A stretch of 64,000 bases of DNA from Voacanga thouarsii (GCA_026120185.1 JANUWF010001938.1:682001-746000); one strand, 5' to 3'; counted from the stretch's first letter, positions 16,952-27,959 are shown. Program-made: numbers and translations. Notes: generated by a model not told the origin, from the letters alone.

Positions 16952-17036
16952 AATATTATGTGTGTATTTTATTAATTTTTTAATAATAATATTCGATGTA
17001 AATTTATTAAACGAAATCTAATGCGTTCAATTTATA

Positions 17037-17076
<40 letters not shown>

Positions 17077-17552
17077 TACGGTTCATCAATTTTTTTTTTC
17101 TTTTTTGAATTGAAAAAATAGTTATAAAATTTAATATCACAGAGTTTTCGTGGATCGAGAAGGATAGCATGTACCTAATTTATTAGGGTCGATAAATTTT
17201 TGTTTAAATATGTTTTTTATTTATTCGATTTCCTTTATGCTATTCTTCTAGGCTAATTTGTATGGGAAGAGTTAAAATAATAGTAATATACAATTTTTTT
17301 ATTGTTTGATAATTCAATTTAATATATAAAAATTAATTAATTAAATATTTAATTTATTAAGATATACTCAATTCATATTATAAATTCTAAGTATAATACA
17401 AATTATTTAAATTTAAAATCTAAACATATTAAATATCAATCTAATTATTAATAAATTTTTATTTAATTTAAATAATAAAAAATAATATAATAATAAATTT
17501 CACTTTTTAAAATTTTATTTTATCAAACGAATCTTTAAGAATTGTCTAAACA

Positions 17553-17615
<63 letters not shown>

Positions 17616-17620
17616 TTGAA
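16952..17620. other. AT-rich spacer with two microsatellites
   Basis: No gene. Contains an (AT)n run at about 17043-17072 and a long (ATT)n run of about 20 units at 17552-17614. The TTATGCTATTCTTCT stretch near 17235 parallels the equivalent region after copia element 2 (near 28360), consistent with the segmental duplication. Confidence 0.6.
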
Positions 17621-18375
17621 AACTTTATAGACAGGTATGAAATTTTATTCCTAGAACTCAATTGTTAAATATCTTAGAATTTAACTTCCAAAAATTTGGG
17701 ACTTACGTAGGTGATAACAACACTTAAGCTTGCTTTTATGAGATTATTACAGAATAAAGAAGTTTTGAAGCTACAAAATGCATAATTATTAACAGAATAT
17801 TGCTCTCAAAAACTTCTCCCACGTGACGTGACCTGCTGCTTTTAGATTTGGCAATTCTATTGATAAATTCATTTGCTTGTACACATGACCAAAAGAGGTT
17901 GTACATGAATACCATTAAGCAAGGACTTAAATAAGCATAAATAGGTGTCAATATTGCCAGTCCATCAGGTAGAAGCATACAAAGTCTAAAGTGAATTTAC
18001 ACAATGTTTAGTAGGGAGCAAGGAACAAGCCCTTTTGCACACTATTTAGCCCACAAAAATGCACTTTACTGCAGCTACCACCCCTATGGTATATGCATAT
18101 GTAGAAGGAACACAAAGGACAATCAATGCAAAACCCTGTATTCCAGCATGCTTTTCTAGCAAAACTTCGCTGGGATGCTCTAGATAAACTTCACCAGAAA
18201 CTACACAAGCAAACAAGAAATATACAAGAGATTGTAACAATTTACTCTTAATTGGGCAACAGAAACGTAGAACAATGATGTTTTATAAATAATGAATGAG
18301 TATGCAGTGCTGCAGCAACCTACTGACTAAGCTACTGGGAGGTCCAATTTTCATTTGGTTTATGAATCACATTTA
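17620..18375. repeat. Unidentified block duplicated at 28445-29245 (arm A)
   Basis: About 750 bp, highly similar to 28445-29245, sharing for example AAAACTTCGCTGGGATGCTC and ACCATTAAG. In the second arm this block lies downstream of the SMC2 gene. The minus-strand open frame of about 64 codons (18046-18240) is only partly kept in the other copy and is not recognised. It could be a distal 3' UTR, another gene's remnant or a repeat. Confidence 0.7.
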
Positions 18376-18384
18376 ACCCCCTGG

Positions 18385-19285
18385 TTTGCTTCAGACACTT
18401 CCAAATGCAACACGAACTTCCAGACCATCCAAGAAGCTGCATCCATCAGGGGGTTCAAGTCACAAAGTTGAAAATATAGATCCAATATCACTGAAGAAAT
18501 GTCAAACAACTCTGATGTTAATTGTGGTTAAACCTGGCAAAATTGAAATTTGAAAGGTAAAACTTCAATAGCAAATAGTAGGCAAATAGTAAGTTTGTGC
18601 TTAATTAGGGGGAAAACACATATCTAATGGATGATCTGAAGATAACCTCGAAGAATGATTTGTCCAAACCCCTCACCCCTGTCTCTGTCTCTCTCCCCAC
18701 GAATGTGTTGAAACAGAAACTCTACTCACCTGTTAACTTTTGCCCAAGTGACTCTGAGTGTCTTTATTCTTCTCATGAAGCTCTTCAATCACCATCTTGA
18801 TTTTTTGTTTGTAATTCTACAACAAAACTTATTTCAAGTTAAAAACATTGTGGCACTGAAAATATTTTCAGAAGACCGTAATACAAAGCTCAAAACGTTC
18901 TTTTTATATATCAAGTCGTTATATTCATCTTCAGCCTTCTAAAACATTGCCATAACCTTTTTGTTTACCGTTTTCTTGAGGCTTTTGTAAGAGAAAAAGA
19001 AGACAATAGAAATGGTAATGAATTATTGGCATACAAGTGAAGCTGATAAATTAATACTGTTCAATTCAGGAAATCAATGATTGAAAACCTGCACAAACAA
19101 ACTTTAAAATTCTTATTTCTCACCCAGATAACTCAGTTTGCAGCTTTTCAAAATTTTCCCTCTTCTTGAGAGGATCCCAAGATGCAAAATCACAGTCAGT
19201 CCTGCTCTTCCCAAACAGTTGTTTCTCAGATGTAATCCATGAATTCTCCTCTATCAATTTTTCAACCTTCAAAGAACAACTTTTT
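18385..19285 (-). pseudogene. Truncated duplicate of SMC2 (exons 15-18 only)
   Basis: Fragment of the condensin subunit gene SMC2 lying just downstream of the PPR gene on the same strand. Recognisable pieces: exon 18 part (about 18390-18491), exon 17 (about 18730-18817), exon 16 (about 18890-18982) and exon 15 (about 19124-19270), with introns between them, so it is a DNA duplicate and not a retrocopy. Exon 16 carries a nonsense change: the codon after ATG TTT is TAG instead of the GAG in the intact gene. A deletion joins the middle of exon 18 directly to the downstream block, removing the LSGGQ signature and all later exons. About 18 bp are missing inside exon 18. Similarity stops within exon 15 near 19285. 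It cannot encode an ATPase head. Confidence 0.9.
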
Positions 19286-19504
19286 TTTATTAAAAATAAA
19301 GAACAATAAATGCCACAGATAATGTAGAAAGGAAAGCCTCGTACGTTTAGCATAATTGCTTACATGCACAAGCAATCTATGCAGACATGATGATGATTCG
19401 AGCAAAATATGTCTCTTTCAGCTTTATTTCCATACCTGGATCTTAAATGAGAAAGGGCATATATCTACATTCTTAACTTTTAATGACTTTGTGACCATCT
19501 AATG

Positions 19505-21970
19505 TCACCAATAATCCCCACAGGAACAAAAACCATCCCTGAAGTGATGAAAGCGGTTGGAATCTCTAACAATAATCTCCCTTTCAGTAATTTTTGATAT
19601 AAATTTGGTTGCATTGTGGCAGTCCCCACAGACACGTAAGTTCTTATAAATCCGAATTGTACTTTTTGGTGGAGTATTAAGAATTCCAAAAGCAATAGCC
19701 AATCTCTCACTGTGACTCATGAGGATATTCTCCTTCTCATCATCTTCAACATCCTGTAATACAAAGCTGAAGTCTGGAACATAACCAAGGCTCTTTATTT
19801 TAGCAACTAGCATTTCCAGTTCCTTGTATATCTCTTCAGATTGGGGATGGGACCGATTTCCTGTATAAAAGACCTCAATCATATTGTGTAACTCAACCGA
19901 GCTCCATCCAGGGATCTTCCTTAATCCCCTGTCTCTGGCCAATGATCTCACAGCATCCACCCCTTCCCATCTCCCTACATTTGCATAAATGTTTGACAAC
20001 AGGACATAGTATCCAACATTATCTGATTCCACTTCAAACAAGCGATCTGAAGCCACTTTACCCAACTCAACATTTCCATGGGTTCTACAGGCAGCAAGAA
20101 GAGCACCCCAGACTGATGCATCAGGACGTAAAGGCATACTTTGAATAAAACTATATGCCATTTCCAACTGCCCAGCCCGACCAAACAAATCTACCATACA
20201 GCCATAGTGCCTTAACCTAGGTTTCAGGCCAAACTCTTCCTGCATCAGTTTAAAGCACCATTTACCTTGATCAACCAAGCCTGAATGGCTACAAGCAACC
20301 AACAGGGATAGGAAGGTTACATGATCTGGCTGCACCTCCTCGTCTAGCATATCTCTAAACAGTTGTAGAGATGTCACACCTTCTCCATGAATTCCATGAC
20401 AAGATATAATTGTGTTCCAAGGGACTGAACTTCTCCTGGGCACCTCATAGAATAAAGACATTGCATCATTGAGTCTTCCACATTTTCCATACAGGTCAAC
20501 AAGACAGGTACCCACAAACACATCCAAATGGAGACCTCTTTTCAAGACTTGCCCATGAGTTTTCATCCCATCTCTCAAGGCTCCTAGATGAGCATAAGCT
20601 GGTAAAACGCTTACCCATGTAGCATGATTAGGTGTAATGCTTTCACAATCCTTCATAATGTGGTACATTTCAATAGCCTCGCTTGCAAGACCATTTTGGC
20701 AATAACCAGTGATCATTGTGTTCCAGGATACCTCATCTTTTAAAGGGATTTCTTCAAAAACTCTACGTGCAGAATCAACAAAACCTAATTTTGCATACAT
20801 ATCCACAACTGCATTTCCAATTATAACGTGTTTCCTAATCCAACACCTCCTCAAAATATAACCATGAACAGACTTACTACAAAGAAAATCTTTGGTTTGA
20901 GCAAAACTGGAGGCTAAGCTCACTAATGTCAACAAATCTGGTTCAACTTTATTTATTAGCATTTCATTGAAGAATTTGATTGCAAGATCTGGGTGGTTAT
21001 TTTGCTCGTATCCAGCAATAATTGAATTCCATGATACTAAATCTCTTGACACCATCTGATCAAAGATCTTTTCTGCATGTTGTAATTCACCAAAATTTGC
21101 ATACATTTTAATCAGGGCATTTGACACAAAAACATCAATCTCCAAACCCTGCTTAATGACATACAAATGAATCAGCATAGCTCGTTTACTATCAGCTATC
21201 TGTGAACAAATAGAAAGAATGGTTGAAACAGTCACCGAATCCATTTTGACTCCTTCCAATCTCATCTCATCCAAGATGGTTAGTGCATCCACAATATTTC
21301 CATTTTGACAAAACCCAGAAATAATAGCATTCCAGCAACCTAAATCTCGAAATGGCATGTCTTTGAAGATTCTATGTGCCATGGTAAACTTGCCAAAGCG
21401 ACAATACATATGGACCAAAGAAGAAGACACAAACACATCCCATTGAAAACCCAATTTCAAAACCCAGCAATGTAACCTCATTCCATCAACTAAATTAAGA
21501 CAAGCTTTAAGTGCAGGAGCAAAAGTATAAAAATCAGGCTGAACAGCAGAGGTCAACAACATTTGAAACACACAGGTCACAGCTTTATCAAAATTGCCAT
21601 TGCGGACGTAGGCTGACAGAATTGAGTTCCACGTATAGCAGTCTTTGTTTAGCATTTGATCAAAAGTGCTGCTAGATAATGAAACATCGCCCAAATGGGC
21701 ATAAAGATTTACAAGTCTTGTGGCACTCAAGATATTTTGTATCCTCCCTGAGACAATGAGAAGGGCATGCAGCTGCTTAGCAGTATGGATTTGGCTACAT
21801 GATTGAAACAAGAGCTCAAAGTCAATCTTTTTCTTCTGCTTTTCAATGTCATTTGGTGGAATCTCAACACAAATAGCAGCAGTAGAATACAATGAATTGC
21901 AGGTTCCAGAGAATGTCGAACACTTAATGAGAAACTGCCTTCCTTTACAGGTTGGCAACAGTCTGAACAT
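19505..21970 (-). CDS. EMB2758: DYW-type pentatricopeptide repeat protein, EMB2758 (At4g33990)-like
   Basis: Intronless gene for an 821-aa PLS-class PPR protein ending in a complete E/E+/DYW region. DYW proteins bind organellar transcripts through their PPR array and carry out C-to-U editing. The first ~45 residues are basic and serine-rich, compatible with an organelle targeting peptide. A long array of 31-36-residue PPR units follows, visible as repeated (D)VFVSNALI-MYA-FG and W(N)(S/T)II-GY-QN segments. The C-terminal deaminase-like domain has HSE at 753-755 and CGDCH at 781-785, the zinc/catalytic signature, and ends with the DYW triplet. Length and sequence fit Arabidopsis At4g33990 (EMB2758, 823 aa), whose loss is embryo-lethal; orthology is inferred from memory. 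The start at 21970 is the only Met before the conserved region. It is flanked by the two arms of a segmental duplication. Confidence 0.93.
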   Translation of the reverse strand: MFRLLPTCKGRQFLIKCSTFSGTCNSLYSTAAICVEIPPNDIEKQKKKIDFELLFQSCSQIHTAKQLHALLIVSGRIQNILSATRLVNLYAHLGDVSLSSSTFDQMLNKDCYTWNSILSAYVRNGNFDKAVTCVFQMLLTSAVQPDFYTFAPALKACLNLVDGMRLHCWVLKLGFQWDVFVSSSLVHMYCRFGKFTMAHRIFKDMPFRDLGCWNAIISGFCQNGNIVDALTILDEMRLEGVKMDSVTVSTILSICSQIADSKRAMLIHLYVIKQGLEIDVFVSNALIKMYANFGELQHAEKIFDQMVSRDLVSWNSIIAGYEQNNHPDLAIKFFNEMLINKVEPDLLTLVSLASSFAQTKDFLCSKSVHGYILRRCWIRKHVIIGNAVVDMYAKLGFVDSARRVFEEIPLKDEVSWNTMITGYCQNGLASEAIEMYHIMKDCESITPNHATWVSVLPAYAHLGALRDGMKTHGQVLKRGLHLDVFVGTCLVDLYGKCGRLNDAMSLFYEVPRRSSVPWNTIISCHGIHGEGVTSLQLFRDMLDEEVQPDHVTFLSLLVACSHSGLVDQGKWCFKLMQEEFGLKPRLRHYGCMVDLFGRAGQLEMAYSFIQSMPLRPDASVWGALLAACRTHGNVELGKVASDRLFEVESDNVGYYVLLSNIYANVGRWEGVDAVRSLARDRGLRKIPGWSSVELHNMIEVFYTGNRSHPQSEEIYKELEMLVAKIKSLGYVPDFSFVLQDVEDDEKENILMSHSERLAIAFGILNTPPKSTIRIYKNLRVCGDCHNATKFISKITEREIIVRDSNRFHHFRDGFCSCGDYW

Positions 21971-22719
21971 TACCCTCTAATCACTACAATCAAAAGTAAA
22001 TCACTTTTATATGCTGAAACTGAGACAAGAACTCACCAAAATACTTTGACCTGACCAATAAATTATTCCTCACCAGAAGTTAACACAAATCCTCTTCCCA
22101 ACTCTTGATTCATGATTTGGTATAATCCTTTTGTTATACACTCTCTGTATCAAAGAGGAGCAGGATAAGTGTTTGTGAACGAGGGGATTGATATAAGAGG
22201 CGGAAGGAAACAAGGCAGGGGAGGCGCGTGGAGGAGGAGATATAGCCAAGGGAAATAGGAGGTACCTTCCACACGGGGAAGAGGGAGAACTGGTTGAGCA
22301 AGCGGCGGCTGGGAAACGAACTAAACAGTAAGGTAAAAGAACGTCATGCTTCACAGCTCCACGGAGTATTTGTTTTGCTTCCGATGGCGTTTGAAGCAGC
22401 GGTCTCGTTTATTACAGAAAATGGAAGGGAGGGAAGATTTTGTTTTTCCAGAGGGGTAAAGTCTTCCGGGTTTCAGACCCTTCTAATTCTAAAATTGGGT
22501 TGTGACTTTGTGATCCAATTAGATACGGAGTTACCCTTTTTGATCCCCTCCCTCTCCTCTTCTGCTTCTTCTTCGATTTTTTTTTTTTTTTTTTGTGACA
22601 TATTGCTAACAATAGAAAGGAAAAGGAGAGATTAATAAACAATGTGTCTCAAAATTATAATGTAGAGTTTCAGCTAATTTAAAAGTATAGAATATGTTTA
22701 ATTTTATTAAAGTCAGATA
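21971..22719. other. PPR upstream region and left block of duplication arm B
   Basis: Minus-strand 5' UTR and promoter of the PPR gene. No clear TATA box. From about 22460 the sequence parallels the block upstream of the helicase (11145-11390), so two unrelated genes share a duplicated upstream block. Open frames on either strand here are low-complexity (serine- or phenylalanine-rich) and judged non-coding. It ends with AGATA (22715-22719), the target site of copia element 2. Confidence 0.6.
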
Positions 22720-23086
22720 TGTTATAAAATTAGGGTAGTGTTAAAATAAAATCTACACACTACACACTAAGAAAATTCTAATTATTCTTTACACAAAAAT
22801 TTCTCTTCAAACTTCTCTCTTTCTTTCTCTCATAATTCTTTCTCTAATCTTTCTTTTACTAATCTTTTTTTCACAAAATGATGGTGTGTTACAAACTTAG
22901 AGAATAGCTCTATTTATAGAGCTCTAATTAGTGGAATACATCATGGCATACACCATCTTCAACTAATCTCAATTAATGGTGTCTCCACTAAATGGTGGAC
23001 ATCCATAAAAATCTTCTAATAATTCACATAAATCCATAATTAGTGGAGCCTCCACTAATTAATGAAGATTCCAATAATTCATAACA
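22720..23086. repeat. Left LTR of copia element 2 (3' LTR in element sense)
   Basis: 367 bp from TGTTATAAAA to AATTCATAACA. Paired with 27960-28326; all 11 differences I count are transitions. Confidence 0.95.
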
Positions 23087-23211
23087 CTCCTCCTTGGATG
23101 TCCATCCATTACATAAAGAATATGCCTCGTTAAAACCTTACTAGATAAAAACCCAGTGGGAAAAAAAATCTAGTGAAGGAAAAAGAGTACACTATTCTAT
23201 ATGTTTGTTTA

Positions 23212-24700
23212 TTACTCTCCCTGGTGAGATGATTCCTTTAAATCTTTAAACCGACGCATACCGATTTTATATCTCAACTTCTCAAATGTTGCAATCGGCA
23301 AAGTCTTCGTGAAAATATCTGCGAGGTTGTCACATGACCGAATTTGTAGCACATCAATTTCACCTTTCTTCTGAAGTTCATGAGTAAAGAAGAATTTTGG
23401 TGAAATATGTTTTGTCCGATCTCCTTTAATATATCCTCCTCGTAATTGAGCTATGCAAGCTGCATTGTCTTCATAAAGAGGAGTTGTAATACCTTTGATT
23501 GATGATAATCCACAACTTTCTCGGATATAATGAATCATGGATCTTAGCCATACACATTCTCAACTTACTTCATGAATGGCTATAATTTCAGCATGATTTG
23601 AAGAAGTAGCCGCTATAGATTGTTTCAGTAGAACGCCATGATATAGCGAGTATTTTCACATGTAAATAGATAGCCCGTTTGAGAACGTGCTTTATGTGGA
23701 TCAGATAAATAACCAGCATCTGCATAACCTATCAATGTTGGACTGGTTTTATTTGAATAAAATAATCCGAGATCAATTGTACCTTGGAGATATCGAATGA
23801 CTTGTTTAATTCCATTCCAATGTCGTCGTGTTGGTGAAGAACTAAATCTTGCTAATAAATTGACAGCAAAAGCAATATCAGGTCGTGTATTATTAGCAAG
23901 ATACATCAATGCACCAATTTCACTGAGATATGGTACTTCAGGACCAATGAGTTCTTCATCATTTTCTTGAGGTCGGAAAGGATCTTTATCCACATTTAAT
24001 GATCGGACGATCATTGGAATACTCAATGGATGTGTTTTGTCCATGTAAAATCTTTTTAGCACTTTTGCTGTATATGTTGATTGATGAATAAATGTTTCAC
24101 TCTCCAAATGTTCAATTTGTAAACCAAGGCAAAATTTGATTTTACCAAAATCCTTGATTTCGAATTCTCTTTTTAAATAATCAATTGTTTATTGGAACTC
24201 TTCAGGAGTTCCAATAAGATTAATATCATCAACATATATAGCTAATATCACAAATTTAGAACCAGATTTCTTAATAAAAATACATGGACATACCTGATCA
24301 TTTTTAAATCCCGCTTTCAATAAATATTCACTAAGACGTGTGAACCACATGCGCCCAGATTGCTTCAGGCCATATAATGATTTATGCAACTTGATGGAGT
24401 AATTTTCACGAGGATAATGTTTATATACTTCAGGCATATGAAATCCTTCGGGGATTTTCATGTAAACATCATTTTCTAAATTTCCATACAAGTAAGCGAG
24501 TGACAACATCTAATAGGCGCATATCTATCTTTTCATGTACTGCCAAACTGATAAGATATCGGAGTGTAATAACATCAACAACAGGAGAATAAGTTTCATC
24601 ATAGTCAATACCTGGTCTTTGTGAAAAACCTTGGGCTACTAATCGCGTTTATATCGAACGATTTCACTCTTTTCATTGCGCTTTCGCACAAATATCCAAT
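23212..24700 (-). pseudogene. Copia reverse transcriptase/RNase H, frame-broken (element 2)
   Basis: Second half of pol in three open pieces (24189-24509, 23625-24107, 23212-23538). The first carries LYGLKQSGRMW and the catalytic AIYVDDINLIG. The second carries the RNase H start with ADAGYLSDPHKARSQTGY. The third carries LYEDNAACIAQ, DRTKHISPK and the family's terminal TKTLP motif. Frames change between the pieces, around 24110-24190 and 23540-23640, and again upstream near 24510-24660. No intact polymerase can be made. Confidence 0.9.
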
Positions 24701-24797
24701 TGTAGCCAACAGGTTTTACACCTTCTGGTGTTCGGACTGCAGGTCCGAAGACTTTACGTTTTGTCAGTGCATTTAACTCCGATTGAATCGCATCTTT

Positions 24798-25598
24798 TCA
24801 TTGCGACCAATCTTTTCTATGCCGACATTCATCAATCGATATTGGTTCGGGATCATCATTATCCTGTGTAACATCAAGAGATATATTGTATGCAAATATA
24901 TTATCAATAACAGTTTCTATCCGATTCCAACTTCTACCGGAAGTGGTATAATTGATAGAAATTTCAGTGTTACTTTCATCAATTTCTGATTCTTTGTCAT
25001 CAGTTCTCTCTTGGTTTTTATCATTCTTTTCTTCAATATGATCTTTTGGATCATTTAATCCTCTTTTCTTTCGAGGATTTTTATCTTTAGAACCAAGAGG
25101 TCGACCACGCTTCTGGCGTGTTTTTGACTCAGCATCTATAGGTATAATATTTTGTTCTGCTGGAACTTCAATTTGAATAGGAGCATTTATAGCTGGAATA
25201 TGCGATTTTGTAACTCTTCTGGAGTCAACAATAGCGTCTGGCATTTGATTTGCAATGCTTTGCAAATGAATTATCTTTTGAACTTCAAGTTCACATGCGC
25301 TTATGCGCGGATCAAGATAATTTAATGATATTGTCCAAGCAAGATCCTTTTTATGCTGTTTTGGTTCTCCCCCTAATTTATGGAATAATGATTCATCAAA
25401 ATGACAATCGACAAATCTTGCTTGTGAATACATCTCCTGTCGGGGGTTCAACATACACGATAATAGAGGGAGAATCATATCCAACGTATATCCCCTTTCT
25501 TCTTTGAGGACCCATCTTTGTACGTTGGTTTGGTGCAATTGGAATATATACAGACACACCCAAAAATTCTTAAATGAGCAATATTTGGTTCGACCCAA
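24798..25598 (-). pseudogene. Copia integrase C-terminal region and linker (element 2)
   Basis: Open for about 266 codons. It contains the integrase-to-RT linker, rich in acidic and basic residues (around GRPLGSKDKNPRKKRGL), and the segment DPRISACELEVQKIIHLQ typical of this copia group. A frame break separates it from the integrase core frame, which ends at 25641, and from the RT pieces downstream. Confidence 0.8.
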
Positions 25599-25640
25599 AA
25601 GCCAATTGCAAATGAGAAAATTTATGATAACTAGCGGGTC

Positions 25641-26708
25641 TTATACGTACAAGTGTTGCGAGCATGTAGAATAGCATGTCCCCGAGCGAGATGTTGGGAG
25701 ATTTGTTTTCATTAATAATGGTCTAGCAATTAATTGTAATCGTTTAATCAAAGATTCAGCAAGACCATTTTGTGTGTGAACATGAGCTACAGGATGTTCA
25801 ACATTAATCCCAATTGACATGCAATATGCATCAAAAGCATGTGATGAAAATTCACCAGCATTATCCAAACGGATATTTTTAATGTGATAGTCCGGAAATT
25901 GTGCTCGTAATTTAATTATTTGAGCAAATAATCTCGCAAACGCCAGGTTGCGAGTAGATAATAAACATACATGTGACCATCGGGATGATGCATCAATTAA
26001 GACCATAAAATATTTGAACGGTCCACATGGTGGATCAATAGGTCCACAAATATCTCCGTGAATCCGTTCGAGAAATGTAGGACTTTCAGCTCCTACTTTT
26101 ACTGGTGATGGTTTAACAATCAATTTTCCTAGGGAACATGCAATACATGCAAATTTTTCTGATGTTAATATCCTTTTATTTTTTAAAGGATGACCATGTG
26201 TATTCTCAATGATTCTTCTCATCATGGTAGATCCCGGATGACCCAACCGGTCATGCCAAATGCTAAAAGTAATAGGATCAGTAAACTTCTGGTTTACTAG
26301 ATGATGAATTTCAATTGTACGTATTTTTACAAAATATAGGCCAGTAGAAAAAGACAGCAGTTTTTCTAATACAGATTTCTTACCCAAATGTATTTGAGTA
26401 ATAAAAAGATGCTCAATCCCATTTTCCTCATTTGTTTCAACATGATACCCATTTCTGCGGATATCTTTAAAACTCAATAAATTTCTTCTGGATTTTGAGG
26501 AAAATAGTGCCTTATCAATAATAATTGTTGTTCCTTTAGGCAACAATATACTAACTTTTTCGGAGCCCTCAATCACATTTGCATTACTGTTTATCGTATA
26601 AATATTTATTTCTCCCATTTTGAGATCAGAAAAATATTTCTCATTTTTTAGTATGGTGTGTGTAGTTCCACTATCAATAATGCATATATCATCATTAACA
26701 ACAGCCAT
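25641..26708 (-). CDS. Copia pol 5' part: protease and integrase core (element 2)
   Basis: 355-codon open frame beginning ATG at 26708, preceded by an AT-rich spacer after gag. An aspartic protease motif DSGTTH lies near the N-terminus. Next comes the GAG-pre-integrase zinc site (WHDRLGHPG with CIACSLGK) and the integrase core with its first acidic residue in MVLIDASS, second in RLDNAGEFSS and glutamate in LAESLIKR. The frame ends shortly after the third catalytic residue through a shift, so the protein lacks the integrase C-terminus and the whole polymerase. Having a separate start from gag is unusual for a copia polyprotein. Confidence 0.88.
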   Translation of the reverse strand: MAVVNDDICIIDSGTTHTILKNEKYFSDLKMGEINIYTINSNANVIEGSEKVSILLPKGTTIIIDKALFSSKSRRNLLSFKDIRRNGYHVETNEENGIEHLFITQIHLGKKSVLEKLLSFSTGLYFVKIRTIEIHHLVNQKFTDPITFSIWHDRLGHPGSTMMRRIIENTHGHPLKNKRILTSEKFACIACSLGKLIVKPSPVKVGAESPTFLERIHGDICGPIDPPCGPFKYFMVLIDASSRWSHVCLLSTRNLAFARLFAQIIKLRAQFPDYHIKNIRLDNAGEFSSHAFDAYCMSIGINVEHPVAHVHTQNGLAESLIKRLQLIARPLLMKTNLPTSRSGTCYSTCSQHLYV

Positions 26709-26790
26709 CTGAACACAAATATATATATGAAAACGTAAATATTATTAGAATAGAATGAAAATGAAAATACAAAAATATCATGGTGAGACT

Positions 26791-27858
26791 TTAGTTCTTC
26801 TGGACACTGCCATCACCAATTAAATGGTCTATCCTACCGTCTGGGTGTTCAAAAAAATCCGATACATCCATATGGATAATATTGATATTAAGATCTTCAG
26901 GATCAATATCATCATCCTCAGCATTATTTATTGGATGTTGAGAAAAATTTGCTTCCACATTTTTATTTTTCAATGAAACTTGATACAATTCAATTAAATG
27001 CTTAGCCGTACGACAGTTTCGTGATAAATGACCTTTCTTGCCATATCTATAACATATATCCTCATACTTTTCTTCAATTTCTTTTTCTTTTCCCTTATGA
27101 TCTTTTCCGTTCCACTTCAGGTGGCCAGTATTTCTCACAGTTTGATTATAATTGTGATAAGGGAAATATCGAGCGTGTCTACGACCATAACCACGACCAC
27201 GGTCACGTCCACGGCCACGACCACGACTATAACGGTGGCTTCTACTGGAGCCAACAGCATTCACTTCTGGGAGTGCTGTTGAGCCAGTTGGTCTGGCTTC
27301 ATCATTTTTCAATAATAACTCATTATTTTTCTCTGCAATGAGGAGGGCAGTAATTAAATCTGTAAATTTTGTATACCCCTTTTCTCGATATTGTTGCTGC
27401 AGGACAATATTCGAGGCATGAAATGTGGAGAATATCTTCTCCAACATATCTTCATCCATCACTTTTTCTCCGCATAATTTTAATTGAGATGTAATTTTAT
27501 ACATTGAGGAGTTATATTCATTCACGGTTTTAAAATCTTGCAACCTCAGGTGCAACCATTCATACCGTGCAGTAGGTAGTACGACCATCTTCGAGTGGTC
27601 AAATCTTTCTTTTAAATTTACCCATGGGCCATATGGATCTTTTTCGGTAAGATATTCCATTTTCAAATTTTCATCGAGATGACGACGAATAAAAATCAAA
27701 GCTTTAGCCTTGTGTTGTGCAGATGCACTATTATTTGCTTGAATAGTTTCACTAAGGCCTTCAGCATTTAAATGCATTTCTGCATCGAGAACCCATGACA
27801 TATAATTTTTTCCAGAAATATCAAGGGCTACAAATTCGAGTTTAGTGATGTTAGTCAT
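26791..27858 (-). CDS. Copia gag polyprotein (element 2), open
   Basis: About 355 codons from ATG at 27858 (MTNITKLEF). The frame is open three codons further, but without an ATG. The N-terminal half is the capsid-like region of plant copia gag (LDISGKNYMSWVLDAEMHL, then the region around RYEWLHLRLQDFK and LQQQYREKGYTKF). A central Gly/Arg-rich tract (GRGRGRDRGRGYGRR) precedes a zinc knuckle. The knuckle reads CYRYGKKGHLSRNC, where the second zinc ligand of the CCHC motif is tyrosine. The frame then stops before the protease, separating gag from pol by about 80 bp. Confidence 0.88.
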   Translation of the reverse strand: MTNITKLEFVALDISGKNYMSWVLDAEMHLNAEGLSETIQANNSASAQHKAKALIFIRRHLDENLKMEYLTEKDPYGPWVNLKERFDHSKMVVLPTARYEWLHLRLQDFKTVNEYNSSMYKITSQLKLCGEKVMDEDMLEKIFSTFHASNIVLQQQYREKGYTKFTDLITALLIAEKNNELLLKNDEARPTGSTALPEVNAVGSSRSHRYSRGRGRGRDRGRGYGRRHARYFPYHNYNQTVRNTGHLKWNGKDHKGKEKEIEEKYEDICYRYGKKGHLSRNCRTAKHLIELYQVSLKNKNVEANFSQHPINNAEDDDIDPEDLNINIIHMDVSDFFEHPDGRIDHLIGDGSVQKN

Positions 27859-27959
27859 ACATATCAATAAATGCGTACCTGTCTTCTGGTTTTGGTAACT
27901 GCAGAAACTCGTGCTTAGTCTTCTGGCTTTTGTACCGATAGAGACTCGTGCTGATAACG

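Noticed and set aside
18046..18240. Minus-strand 64-codon frame, with a 61-codon counterpart at 28900-29085
   Set aside because: Similarity between copies is at DNA level and the frames diverge after indels. No start, splice or family support.
22294..22642. Open frames on both strands upstream of the PPR gene
   Set aside because: Low-complexity translations (runs of Phe, Ser or Lys) from a poly-T tract within a duplicated non-coding block.
27021..27341. Plus-strand open frames of 84-106 codons
   Set aside because: Shadow of the Gly/Arg-rich gag region of copia element 2. The minus-strand frame has family similarity and the plus one does not.
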